DNA from: Acidobacteriota bacterium | Lineage (GTDB): Bacteria > Acidobacteriota > Polarisedimenticolia > J045 | Length of the DNA stretch: 21,948 bases | NCBI GenBank assembly: GCA_027001345.1 | Contig: JALTMS010000221.1 | Span: 1-21,948 of the forward strand | Reading direction: 5' to 3' | Shown here: one piece after another, positions 1 to 9,700 of the stretch | Position numbering within the stretch: the first letter of the stretch is position 1 | How the letters are laid out: every line of letters starts with the position of its first letter | Translations under genes and position numbers: made by a program | The notes under the pieces: model-generated | Databases searched by the model: none | Told to the model about the DNA's origin: nothing | What the model saw: only the letters and a program-made list of their open reading frames with translations

Positions 1-1515
1 GGCACCGGCGGCGGCAGCTTCGAGTGGGTCTTCGCCACCCGCCGCCCGCCGGAGATCCTCGGACGCTACAACTACGCCCACAACGACTACCTTCAGCTCC
101 TGATCGAAGCGGGAGCGGTCGGACTGCTGCTGGCTCTGGCCCCGGTGATGATGGGCATCCGCCGGCTGGTGCTGGGATGGAGAGCGGGCCACTGGCCCCG
201 GCGCATCCCCCTGCTGCTCGCGCTGCTCGCCGCCCTGCTTCACGAGCTGGTGGACTTCGGCTTCCAGATTCCTTCCAACGCGGCCCTCTTCGCCTTGCTC
301 GCCGGGGCGGCGCTTCCGGCCGGCTCCGCACCCGGTGCCCGCAGAAAGGCGCCCGTGAGCCGCCGCCGGACCACCCTGGTGGTGGCGGCGGCAGCCCTGG
401 CCTGCGCTCTCCCCGCCATGCTGCACAGCATCGTCCTCTGGCCGGGCTTCGAAAACCGCCTGCCCTGGCCCCGCCACCCGGATGCCTACCACCAGGCCGC
501 CAACCGGGCGTGGAACGCCTGGCAGACCGATCCTGAGCGCTCCGAGCACCTGTGTCGCGCCCTGGAACTCGAGGCCCGGGCCCAGGGAACGAGAATGCTC
601 TCGGCCTATCTGCCGGCTTCCCAGGCCCGGATGACCGTCGCCGGCATCACCCACGGCTTGCAAGGCAGCGTGATCACCGACGAGGCCCGCGATCAGATTG
701 CCGGCCTGTGTGCCCGGGCCCGAGCCCTCAACCCCTGGAATTCGGACATCCGCCAGCGCCTGATGCGCATCGCCCTGGCCACCGGAGACGTGGATCTGGC
801 CCTGGAAGACGCCCTGGCCTCGGCCCGGCGCTCGTCGGCCCGAGCCCGTAGCGTGATCTCGACCCTGGTCCGAGCCGGTCTCCCGCCGGCGGGCCTGGCC
901 GAAGCGCTGGCCGCCGAACCGCTGCTCGAGCAGGCACTGATCGACTTTCTGTTCAACCGGCGCGAGCTGGAAACCCTCCGCGAGATCGTCCCGATCGACG
1001 TGCAGGCCGATGCCCAGAGCTGCTCGATCGGCAATCGGATCCGCAACGTGCTGTGGCTGGCCCACAAGATTTCGCCGATGCCCTTTCTCGATACCTGTCT
1101 TTCGATGGCACGGGCCGAGAACGACGACTACCAGATCGAGCGGGTGCAGCTCTGGCGCGCCCACGCTCTGATCCAGGAGCGCAAGTGGGATGCGGCGAGC
1201 GCCGTGCTTGCGGACCTGCCCCCCTCGGCTCAAAAGAACCAGCTACGACTCAACCTGGCCTTCGCCACCCGCAACTGGAAACAGGTGATTCGCACCGCCC
1301 GCACCGTGCTCGACCAGCAGCCGCCGATCAACGACACCCGGCGGGAAGCGCGGATCCGGGCTCAGCTCGGCGAGGCCTACTTCCGCGAGGGGCGCTTCGA
1401 GCAGTCGATCCGCCAGGTCAAGCGCGCCGTTCGCCTCGAACCCACCCACCCGGTCTATCCGAAGTGGCTCGAAAAGCTCGAGAAGGGCGAGGATCCCTTT
1501 CCACGCCGGAAGTGA
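1..1515 (+). CDS. O-antigen ligase-like membrane protein with TPR-like C-terminus (5' partial)
   Basis: The reading frame is open from base 1 and runs to the stop at 1513-1515, so the N-terminal part lies outside the window. The first visible residues include AHNDYLQLLIEAG followed by a hydrophobic helix, the pattern of the Wzy_C/O-antigen ligase family in which a periplasmic His-rich loop precedes the last membrane helices. Further membrane segments lie at about codons 69-90, 92-108 and 122-144, with HELVDFGFQIPSNA between two of them, also typical of the family. The remaining ~350 residues are soluble and end in helical TPR-like repeats (for example AQLGEAYFREGRFEQSIRQ). Family members polymerise or ligate surface glycans at the periplasmic face of the inner membrane. 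The particular glycan cannot be told from sequence. The two secreted proteins downstream may belong to the same surface-polysaccharide locus; that is an inference from adjacency. Confidence 0.8.
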   Translation, partial: GTGGGSFEWVFATRRPPEILGRYNYAHNDYLQLLIEAGAVGLLLALAPVMMGIRRLVLGWRAGHWPRRIPLLLALLAALLHELVDFGFQIPSNAALFALLAGAALPAGSAPGARRKAPVSRRRTTLVVAAAALACALPAMLHSIVLWPGFENRLPWPRHPDAYHQAANRAWNAWQTDPERSEHLCRALELEARAQGTRMLSAYLPASQARMTVAGITHGLQGSVITDEARDQIAGLCARARALNPWNSDIRQRLMRIALATGDVDLALEDALASARRSSARARSVISTLVRAGLPPAGLAEALAAEPLLEQALIDFLFNRRELETLREIVPIDVQADAQSCSIGNRIRNVLWLAHKISPMPFLDTCLSMARAENDDYQIERVQLWRAHALIQERKWDAASAVLADLPPSAQKNQLRLNLAFATRNWKQVIRTARTVLDQQPPINDTRREARIRAQLGEAYFREGRFEQSIRQVKRAVRLEPTHPVYPKWLEKLEKGEDPFPRRK

Positions 1516-1632
1516 AGCGCTTCCCATTCTTGGGGGCGACCTTCCATCGGGTGTAGGATGAGCGCCCTCGGCAAGTCTCGTCGGATGCCGAGCAGCCAAC
1601 CGATGCACCAGAGCGATCGCGGGAGTCCAGCA

Positions 1633-2259
1633 ATGAAATCCCTCCGCCCTCTTCGGTCCGCAGCCGCTGCGTGGCTCGCCATCTGCCTGATCCTGGGTCC
1701 GGCCCTCAGCCCGAGCCTCGCTGCAGAAGAAAGCGGCGGCCAGGCCGCCGCCGAGACGACGCCGGCGGGCAAGGCGCAGCTCCGCGGAACACTCCTCGAC
1801 GACCAGGGTCGCCCGGTCAGCGGCGCGCGCGTGCTGCTCTCCCCGATGCTGGGCAAGACCACCATCGAGACCAGCTCGGACGCCGGTGGGGAGTTTCTCT
1901 TCGAAAACCTGCCTCACGGGTACTACCGGGTGGCCTTCGAGGTCGAGGGTCGGGCCTATCCCTCCAACCGCATTCTGCTCATCCCACCGGAGGAAAAGGT
2001 CGAGGTCACCTTCGATCTCGGTGGCTTCCTGCCCGAGGATCGGAGCCTGGGGCTGAGCCCCGACCAGCCCGCTCCCCTGCTCGGCAAGGCCTCCTCCGGC
2101 GTCGCTCATCTGAGGGAAAACACCGGGCCCAGCGGCTGGGCCTGGTTCCGCACCGGTCGGGGCGTGGCCGTTCTGGTTGGCGGCGGTACGCTTTTTGTCG
2201 CCGGACTCATCGCCCTGTCAAGTTCCAGCGAAAATGTCGTGAGCCCCTCAAGTTTTTGA
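1633..2259 (+). CDS. Secreted carboxypeptidase-regulatory-like beta-sandwich protein, C-terminal membrane anchor (paralog 1)
   Basis: The 208-residue protein starts at ATG 1633 (GGGAG at 1621-1625). An in-frame ATG at 1558 would add 25 polar residues before the signal peptide and is less likely. Residues 1-32 form a signal peptide (positive start, hydrophobic core, Ala-rich cleavage region). Residues ~50-130 form one carboxypeptidase-regulatory-like fold with the signatures PVSGARV, GEFLFENLP and GYYRVAFE. A hydrophobic segment follows at about 175-195 and then a short Ser-rich tail ending SPSSF. It is closely related to the next gene in layout and motifs. It is probably exported and held by the C-terminal helix. 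The fold is usually a binding or structural module, and no catalytic residues are visible. Only a very weak promoter-like match precedes it (TTGGGG-18-TAGGAT, 1530-1559), so it may be read through from the upstream glycan gene. Confidence 0.8.
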   Translation: MKSLRPLRSAAAAWLAICLILGPALSPSLAAEESGGQAAAETTPAGKAQLRGTLLDDQGRPVSGARVLLSPMLGKTTIETSSDAGGEFLFENLPHGYYRVAFEVEGRAYPSNRILLIPPEEKVEVTFDLGGFLPEDRSLGLSPDQPAPLLGKASSGVAHLRENTGPSGWAWFRTGRGVAVLVGGGTLFVAGLIALSSSSENVVSPSSF

Positions 2260-2464
2260 AAAATAAGCCTTTTCCGGCTTAACTTCCGGCAGATCCCAAG
2301 GAAAAGCCGGTACAATTCAAAATAGTCCGGGCGACATTGATTTTTCCCCCTTGATCCCGTGGATTCAATGCATTAGCTTAAGGCCTCGACGTGAGAGGTG
2401 CGTCACGGGGGCTTCCCGTGTTGGCCGCGATGGTGAGAGGACCGTGTGGCCATGAGGAGATGGG
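2260..2464 (+). promoter_or_regulatory. Structured intergenic leader before the second beta-sandwich gene
   Basis: This 205-base gap is richer in AT than its flanks and holds several inverted repeats. CCGGCTT 2274-2280 can pair with AAGCCGG 2304-2310. A perfect 6-bp hairpin (CACGGG 2404-2409, loop GGCTT, CCCGTG 2415-2420) is followed by TGGCC 2422-2426 pairing with GGCCA 2448-2452, just before the Shine-Dalgarno GAGGAGA at 2454-2460. Possible but weak promoter elements are TACAAT at 2311-2316 and TTGATC-17-TAGCTT at 2352-2380. No known riboswitch consensus was recognised. It may be a terminator/promoter region plus a translation-modulating 5' UTR. Confidence 0.35.
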
Positions 2465-3154
2465 ATGCATAGGCAGCTGAAGTGGGACGTGGTGCGGCGC
2501 ATCGTGGCGGGCGTGGTGATGGTGGGTCTGGGCCTGGGTCCCCAGCTCACGATGTCCATGGCCGCCGGCCCCGCAGGCAACGTGGTGGTTCGCGGAGTGG
2601 TCTTCTCTGGCCAGACCCAGGAGCCGGTGGCGGGCGCTCGCGTCTACGCCGTCCACCTGGATACGAAACAGGTTTTCACATCCGCGCCTTCGACGGTCAA
2701 GGGTGAGTATCAGCTCACCGGTCTGCCCTACGGTTACTACGATCTGGCCGTGGAGACGCCCGATGGCCTGTACCTGGCCAATCGCGTGATCAATGCCCCT
2801 GCCGGTGAAAAGGTCGAGATGTCGATGATCCTCGGCCCGCCCCAGCCGGAGGACACCGAGTGGTGGTCGGCCGAGCCGGATCGCCGCATCCCCGGTCTCG
2901 ACCGCGTACCCGACGGCGTCTCGCGCATCGTCGAGGGCATCCCGCGCAAGTCGGCTCTCGTCGCGATCGCCTCGGGCAAGGCGGCGGCCGGTAGCGCGGC
3001 AGCAGGTGCAGGCGTTTCCACCGCGGCGATGTCGGCGGCTACGGCCACCTGGCTGATCCCGGTGCTGGCGGCTGGCGGCCTGGCGGCACTGGCGGTGATC
3101 GCCAACGATGATGACGACTCGGCGAAGGATCAGGGCGGCAGCCCCTTCGAGTAG
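2465..3154 (+). CDS. Secreted carboxypeptidase-regulatory-like beta-sandwich protein, C-terminal membrane anchor (paralog 2)
   Basis: This is a 229-residue protein with ATG at 2465 four bases after GAGGAGA. Residues 1-34 form a signal peptide. Residues ~38-118 are a single carboxypeptidase-regulatory-like domain (PVAGARVYAV, GEYQLTGLPYGYYDLAVE, NRVINAPAGEKVEM) aligning in order with the upstream gene, including GYY, the Asn-Arg pair, the EKVE strand and a Pro-Glu-Asp at the domain end. A long Ala/Gly-rich stretch then leads to a membrane helix around residues 195-215. It ends in an acidic NDDDDSAKD tail and GGSPFE. The shared plan with the previous gene indicates tandem duplication and divergence. 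It is probably an anchored envelope protein of unknown binding function. The gene ends 26 bases before a strong hairpin terminator. Confidence 0.8.
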   Translation: MHRQLKWDVVRRIVAGVVMVGLGLGPQLTMSMAAGPAGNVVVRGVVFSGQTQEPVAGARVYAVHLDTKQVFTSAPSTVKGEYQLTGLPYGYYDLAVETPDGLYLANRVINAPAGEKVEMSMILGPPQPEDTEWWSAEPDRRIPGLDRVPDGVSRIVEGIPRKSALVAIASGKAAAGSAAAGAGVSTAAMSAATATWLIPVLAAGGLAALAVIANDDDDSAKDQGGSPFE

Positions 3155-3180
3155 GAAGATCCTCGTTCGCGAAACGATGC

Positions 3181-3209
3181 ATCGCCCGGCGTCTCGCGCG
3201 CCGGGCGAT
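3181..3209 (+). terminator. Strong hairpin terminator between convergent genes
   Basis: Perfect 11-bp stem: ATCGCCCGGCG at 3181-3191, 7-base loop, CGCCGGGCGAT at 3199-3209. It is followed on the + strand by T-rich TGATTGATTGTT and on the - strand by GCATCGTTT. It lies between the + strand gene ending at 3154 and the - strand gene ending at 3227, so it can serve both, with the + strand having the better T tract. Confidence 0.75.
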
Positions 3210-3226
3210 TGATTGTTCGGGACCGA

Positions 3227-3493
3227 TCAGGCCGGCTGTCCCACGCCGGCGGCTCTCAGGGACTCCTCGTCGGGACCGCGTCCCGCGCAGCACGTGGCCA
3301 GCTTGCCATCGACGACCACCGCCGGAACGCTGCGGATGCCGAGCTGGGCGGCCCGGGCGGCAACCGGGGCCTGCTGCATGTCCAGCACACTGACCTCGCA
3401 GGAAGGACAGGCCAGGCGCCGGACCAGTTCCACGGTCTGATCGCAGGCCGAGCAACCGGCACTGAAGATCTCGATCTTGCGTCTTGCACTCAT
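3227..3493 (-). CDS. Small cysteine-rich thioredoxin/glutaredoxin-fold protein of the mer-like operon
   Basis: This is an 88-residue protein. Start ATG 3493 has an excellent Shine-Dalgarno, AAAGGAG at 3501-3507, which overlaps the stop of the preceding gene. A longer frame upstream lacks a better signal. It has a thioredoxin-like fold: a beta strand, then CSAC (Cys14, Cys17), a second pair Cys29/Cys32 (CPSC), a cis-Pro motif SVPAVVVDG (Pro57) and an unusual CCAGRG pair (Cys68, Cys69). Six cysteines in 88 residues suggest thiol exchange or metal (Hg(II)-like) hand-over in the cytoplasm. Similar small proteins are known beside mer-type transporters. It is the last gene of the regulator-transporter operon, 13 bases after the transporter. 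The exact substrate is inferred from the neighbours. Confidence 0.75.
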   Translation of the reverse strand: MSARRKIEIFSAGCSACDQTVELVRRLACPSCEVSVLDMQQAPVAARAAQLGIRSVPAVVVDGKLATCCAGRGPDEESLRAAGVGQPA

Positions 3494-3506
3494 CGGGACA
3501 CTCCTT

Positions 3507-4244
3507 TCAGGGGGTATGGGAATCGGGGGAAACACAGTGAGGGCAGCCCCCGGCAACTGCCTTTTTCGGCCATGCATTCCAGACCGAGGCGGCGATCAGG
3601 CCGCCGAGCCCGACGTAGCTGGCCAGCGGAACGTCGAAGACGAACTTGAAGAACAGTGTGCAGAACACCGCTGCCGTGCCGACGAGAAAGGGGCCGTAAC
3701 CCCGGCGTGTCGGGGCCCGGTAGGCCAGCGCAGCGAGAGCCAGAGCGAAGAAGAGCACCATCACGGGCAGCAGGTACTTCGACTCGAGCAGGAAGCCGAG
3801 GCCCAGGGCACCGAGCAAGCCGGCATAGGCCGGCCAGCACGCAGGACAGATCCCCACGGGTAGCAGGGCGGGCAACGATGCCATCGCTGCCAGGGGAATC
3901 GTCCACCAGTTGCGGCTGCGACGAGCCGGCTCCACCACTCCCGCCTCCGCCGCCAGCGCGGCGACGATCGATTCGACGGGGGGGACACCGCCCAGACCCT
4001 GCGGACCATCGTAGATCCGGCAGGTGTCCGCCTGTCCCCGCCCCTCGACGCCGCCCACATCCCGACCGGCGACGAGCACCGATGGGGAGCCGTAGCCCCG
4101 CACATAGGCCGGTGCCGCCGGGTCCTTCCGGTTCCACTCCGTCCACTCAACCGGCAGGTCCAGCCGTGTGAGCGCTTCGCGCAGGGCAGCCCGAGCCGCA
4201 TCCGCATTGGGGCAGTCCAGGTCGTAGATCAGTTCCACGTTCAT
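3507..4244 (-). CDS. Thioredoxin-like domain fused to MerC/MerT-like mercuric-type membrane transporter
   Basis: This 245-residue protein has its ATG at 4244, in an ATGA overlap with the merR-like stop. Residues 1-100 form a thioredoxin-like domain with YDLDCPNA (Cys11) and, further on, GSPSVLVAGRDV and CRIYDG (Cys75). In this family CPN is often followed by Cys or selenocysteine, but here the residue is Ala14. Residues ~113-225 hold about four membrane helices. The first carries CPAC (Cys133, Cys136) followed by a Gly/Leu-rich turn, as in MerC/MerT/MerF mercuric uptake proteins. Another Cys (195) lies in a later helix and the C-terminus carries CPHC (Cys234, Cys237). The likely role is cysteine-relay import of Hg(II) or a related soft metal, with the fused and downstream thioredoxin-like parts passing the ion on. 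Specificity cannot be proven from sequence. Confidence 0.72.
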   Translation of the reverse strand: MNVELIYDLDCPNADAARAALREALTRLDLPVEWTEWNRKDPAAPAYVRGYGSPSVLVAGRDVGGVEGRGQADTCRIYDGPQGLGGVPPVESIVAALAAEAGVVEPARRSRNWWTIPLAAMASLPALLPVGICPACWPAYAGLLGALGLGFLLESKYLLPVMVLFFALALAALAYRAPTRRGYGPFLVGTAAVFCTLFFKFVFDVPLASYVGLGGLIAASVWNAWPKKAVAGGCPHCVSPDSHTP

Positions 4245-4675
4245 GGCTTTTCATCCTTTTCGCCTTCGAGGGCCTCGAGGATCGGGCACTCGCTGACCGG
4301 AGCCCGCTGACCGGAACACTCGGCGATCAACCGACCGAGGGCCCTGCGCATCGCTTCGAGGCTGCGGATCTTCTCCTCGATGATCTGCAGCTTGGTCTCG
4401 GCACGGCGCCGGACGTCCGCGCAGCAAGTTCCGGGCGCTGCCCGCAGCTCGAGCAGATCACCGATTTCCTGGAGCGTGAAGCCGAGGCTCTGGGCCCGCT
4501 TGATCAGCCGCACCCGATCTACCGCCTGGGGCGGGTAGGCGCGGTAACCCGCCTCGGTGCGAGGCGGGGCGGGAAGCAGCCCTCGCCGCTCGTAGTAGCG
4601 CAGGGTCTGGAGATTGACGCCCGAGCGCCGGGCCACCTGCCCGACGCGCAACCAGCTCCGAGAGTGCTGTTCCAT
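4241..4675 (-). CDS. merR: MerR-family metal-responsive transcriptional regulator (MerR-like)
   Basis: This is a 144-residue protein, the same length as classical Tn501 MerR. The N-terminal winged helix has QVARRSGVNLQTLRYYERRGLL (residues 13-34) and EAGYRAY, the MerR DNA-binding signature. A long dimerisation helix spans about 84-115. Cysteines at 84/85, 120 and 130 match in order and approximate spacing the three mercury ligands of MerR (C82, C117, C126), although the last gap is one residue longer. It has an AGGAGG-type Shine-Dalgarno about 10 bases upstream of ATG 4675. It is the first gene of its own operon and sits just behind a palindromic MerR-type promoter, so it is expected to autoregulate: repressing and bending DNA without metal, activating with it. 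Another soft metal such as Pb, Cd or Zn remains possible. Confidence 0.85.
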   Translation of the reverse strand: MEQHSRSWLRVGQVARRSGVNLQTLRYYERRGLLPAPPRTEAGYRAYPPQAVDRVRLIKRAQSLGFTLQEIGDLLELRAAPGTCCADVRRRAETKLQIIEEKIRSLEAMRRALGRLIAECSGQRAPVSECPILEALEGEKDEKP

Positions 4676-4699
4676 CGCTGCTTGGCCTCCTCGAAAATG

Positions 4700-4731
4700 A
4701 GCTTACACCCTGTACCAAGGTACAGGGTCAA
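4700..4731 (-). promoter_or_regulatory. MerR-type promoter/operator with perfect palindrome
   Basis: Read on the - strand: -35 TTGACC (4731-4726), -10 TAAGCT (4705-4700), with a 20-base spacer, longer than the sigma-70 optimum as expected for MerR-family targets (19-20). The spacer is covered by a perfect palindrome at 4708-4727, CCCTGTACC-AA-GGTACAGGG, whose GTAC-N4-GTAC core matches the classical mer operator. It reads into the regulator gene starting at 4675, giving an autoregulated three-gene operon. Confidence 0.85.
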
Positions 4732-4983
4732 GGAGGAATTTGCGCGCAATGGCCCGCCAACAAGGGACACACCGTGGAGCGAAGAATGTGTTCGCCCACC
4801 CTCGAAGCCGCGGAAAGCGGCCGGCAGGCGCGCTGGGCTCCGCGCTTGGCGGGCGGTCGATGGGGGCTCAACCCTGGATCCAGCGCAGGCTCCTCGACTC
4901 GCGAACGAAGCTGCCATGTCGATCCGCGTGCTGGGGGGCGCCGGCCGCGCGTCCGCAGCCGAAGGGGTGAGGAACGATCGGAG
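4732..4983. other. Intergenic stretch between mer-like operator and lon 3' end, no gene supported
   Basis: About 250 GC-rich bases follow the lon stop codon. Short frames on the + strand have low-complexity Arg/Ala/Pro-rich products and no family signature. AGGAGG at 4731-4736 is followed by ATG at 4749 with an over-long spacing. No convincing terminator for lon was found: only short GC hairpins near 4945-4965 without a T tract. Confidence 0.5.
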
Positions 4984-7404
<2,421 letters not shown>

Positions 7405-7413
7405 CGATCCAAT

Positions 7414-7422
7414 CTCCCCTTT
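7414..7422 (-). promoter_or_regulatory. Ribosome binding site deciding the lon start
   Basis: AAAGGGGAG on the - strand, 9 bases before ATG 7404. It supports that start over the in-frame GTG at 7455. Confidence 0.7.
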
Positions 7423-7507
7423 GGTTGGTTTGGGCCTCGCTGCGGAGTCTGCCACGGGCCCCCGCGGGTCGCCAGATCCCGCCGCCGCCGCGCAGCTCCG
7501 CCGTCGC

Positions 7508-9592
7508 TCAGAAGAGGTTGTGGTCCCGTTCGACGATGTTCTCGGGAACCGGCCGGTAGTCGAAGGGCTCGAGAGAAAAACTGCCCCGCCCCTGGGTCAG
7601 GCTGCGGACGTGGGTCGAGTAGCCGAACATCTCGGCCAGCGGAACGAAACCCCGCACCACGGTCAACGTGCCCTGCATCGCCGTCTCGCGAATCTCCGCC
7701 CGCCGCGAGCCGAGGTCCTTGACCACCGCACCGAGGAAGTCCTCCGGCACCCGCACCTCGAGACGCATGATCGGTTCGAGCACCACCATCCTCGAGGACT
7801 GGAAGGCGTGCCGCAGAGCCATCGAGACAGCAGCGCCGGCCGGCACCCCGGGGTCGGCGCTGTCCCCGAGTTCGAGCCCGGTCAGCCGCACCCGCACGTC
7901 CACCACCGGGTAGCCGAAGGCCCCTCCCGCCTCGCAGCCCGTCAGCAGGGTCTGCTCGAGTTCGTGAATCTGCGCCGGCGTCAGGCCCGCTGCCGCGGTG
8001 CCCAGATCCACCTCCACCGGCACCAGCGTGCGGTCGCCGGGAGTCCGCTGGCGTGGCTCGACCAGCACTTCGGCCCGGGCAAAGACCTGGGTCTCGCCGA
8101 TCCGGTTGTCGAACACACCCTCGCCGCTGACGGGCTCGGCCACCGTCTCCCGGAACGAGACCCGGGGCCGGCCGAAGCGGGCGCTGACCCGGAAGTCGCG
8201 CTCCATGCGATTGCGAATCACCTCCAGGTGCAGTTCCCCCATGCCGGAAAGGATCAACTGGCCGGTTTCCTCGTCGACGTGGGAACGGAAAGTGGGATCT
8301 TCCCGCTTGAGGCGTTCGACCAGTTCGATCAGCTTGTCCCGGTCGGCCGAGGTGCGGGCCTCGACGGCCACCGAGACGACGGTCTCGGGAAAGTGGATCT
8401 CTTCGTACGAGATCGGCGCCTCGGGGTCGCAGAGCGTATCGCCGGTGACCACGTCCTTGAGGCCCACCGCCGCGACGATGTCTCCACAGACCACCTGCTC
8501 GACGGCCTCCTGCTTGTCGGCGTGCAGGCGCATCAGCCGCCGCAGGCGCAGGCGGACGCCGCTGCGCGGATTGTAGGCCCGCTGCTCGGTGCTCAGCGCA
8601 CCGGAGTAGACCCGCAGCCAGAACAGGTCCTTGTTCGAATCGGCGACGACCTTGAAGACCAGCGCCGAAAAGGGCTCGTCGAAGCTCGGAGCGCGTTCGG
8701 CGGGCTGCCCGCTACTCGGATCGAGACCCCGCGCCGGCGGTCGCTCACAGGGCGAGGGCAAGTACTCGCAGACCGCATCGAGGATCGGACGGATGCCCAG
8801 ATCCTTGAGCGAGGCGCCGCAGAGCACCGGCACGAAGTCACCGGCCACCGTCGCCTGGCGAATCGCCGCCTTCAGCTCGTCGTTGGTGATCTCCTCTTCA
8901 CCGAGGTACTTGTCGGCCAGCGGCTCGACCACCTCCGCCACCGCCTCGATCAGGCTCTCTCGTGCCTGTTCGGCCGCCTCGCGCATGGCATCGGGGATCT
9001 CCCGCGCTTCGAGTTCCCGGCCGCGGGTCTGAGCATCGAAGACCAGCCATTTCATCTCGAGCAGATCGACCACACCGTCGAGCTGGCCTTCGGCGCCCCG
9101 GGGCAAGTTGACGAAACGAGCGTTGGCCCCGAGCACCTGGCGCATCTGCTCGAGCACCCGCTCGTGGTCGGCCCCCACCCGATCCATCTTGTTGACGAAG
9201 GCGATGCGCGGCACACCGTAGGTGTCGGCCTGGCGCCAGACCGTTTCGCTCTGGGGCTCGACCCCCTCGACGCCGGAGAAGATCACCACCGCCCCGTCGA
9301 GCACCCGCAGGCTGCGCTCCACCTCGGCGGTGAAGTCCACGTGCCCCGGCGTGTCGATCAGGTTGATCTGATGATCGTTCCAGAGGAACGACGTGGCCGC
9401 CGACGAGATGGTGATGCCCCGCTCCCGCTCATCGACGCGGAAGTCCATCGTCGCCTCGCCGTGGTGCACCTCACCGATCTTGTGGGTCAGCCCGGCATAG
9501 TAGAGAAAGCGCTCGGTGGTCGTCGTCTTGCCCGCATCGATGTGCGCGATGATCCCGATGTTCCGGACTTTTTTCAGCGACTTGAGCAGCAT
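7508..9592 (-). CDS. fusA: Translation elongation factor G (stand-alone copy)
   Basis: This is a 694-residue translational GTPase. G1 is AHIDAGKT (16-23), switch I contains ERGITI (56-61), G3 is DTPGH (79-83) and G4 is NKMD (133-136). The domain order of EF-G follows, ending with MFGYSTHVRSLTQGRGSFSLEPFDY in domain V, which matches the conserved EF-G C-terminus. It moves tRNA and mRNA after peptide-bond formation, and with RRF it recycles ribosomes. It is not in a str operon (no rpsL, rpsG or tuf in the window) but sits between a candidate small RNA and lon. It could be the main EF-G or an EF-G2-type paralog (for example recycling-specialised), which sequence alone does not decide here. ATG 9592 follows a modest GGGAAG site. 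A separate promoter is seen at 9643-9671. Confidence 0.93.
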   Translation of the reverse strand: MLLKSLKKVRNIGIIAHIDAGKTTTTERFLYYAGLTHKIGEVHHGEATMDFRVDERERGITISSAATSFLWNDHQINLIDTPGHVDFTAEVERSLRVLDGAVVIFSGVEGVEPQSETVWRQADTYGVPRIAFVNKMDRVGADHERVLEQMRQVLGANARFVNLPRGAEGQLDGVVDLLEMKWLVFDAQTRGRELEAREIPDAMREAAEQARESLIEAVAEVVEPLADKYLGEEEITNDELKAAIRQATVAGDFVPVLCGASLKDLGIRPILDAVCEYLPSPCERPPARGLDPSSGQPAERAPSFDEPFSALVFKVVADSNKDLFWLRVYSGALSTEQRAYNPRSGVRLRLRRLMRLHADKQEAVEQVVCGDIVAAVGLKDVVTGDTLCDPEAPISYEEIHFPETVVSVAVEARTSADRDKLIELVERLKREDPTFRSHVDEETGQLILSGMGELHLEVIRNRMERDFRVSARFGRPRVSFRETVAEPVSGEGVFDNRIGETQVFARAEVLVEPRQRTPGDRTLVPVEVDLGTAAAGLTPAQIHELEQTLLTGCEAGGAFGYPVVDVRVRLTGLELGDSADPGVPAGAAVSMALRHAFQSSRMVVLEPIMRLEVRVPEDFLGAVVKDLGSRRAEIRETAMQGTLTVVRGFVPLAEMFGYSTHVRSLTQGRGSFSLEPFDYRPVPENIVERDHNLF

Positions 9593-9642
9593 CAGGGCTT
9601 CCCGAAGCGCCCGCGGGCGCAGATGACGGCAACAGCGGGCCG

Positions 9643-9671
9643 ACGTTAGCAGCCCCTTCCGGCGCCGTCAA
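9643..9671 (-). promoter_or_regulatory. Probable sigma-70 promoter of the EF-G gene
   Basis: On the - strand: -35 TTGACG (9671-9666), 17-base spacer, -10 TAACGT (9648-9643, weak). It lies downstream of the hairpin terminator at 9708-9735 and about 50 bases before ATG 9592, so EF-G need not depend on the upstream transcript. Confidence 0.55.
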
Positions 9672-9700
9672 AACGCTGAACCCGCCACCCGGCGGCGCGC

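Noticed and set aside
1530..1559. Promoter TTGGGG-18-TAGGAT before the first beta-sandwich gene
   Set aside because: The -35 box shares only TTG with consensus and the spacing is off, which is too weak to annotate in GC-rich DNA.
4740..4970. Possible small + strand gene divergent from the mer-like operator, behind AGGAGG
   Set aside because: Spacing from AGGAGG is 3 bases to TTG or 12 to ATG. The product is low-complexity Arg/Ala/Gly-rich and matches no family.
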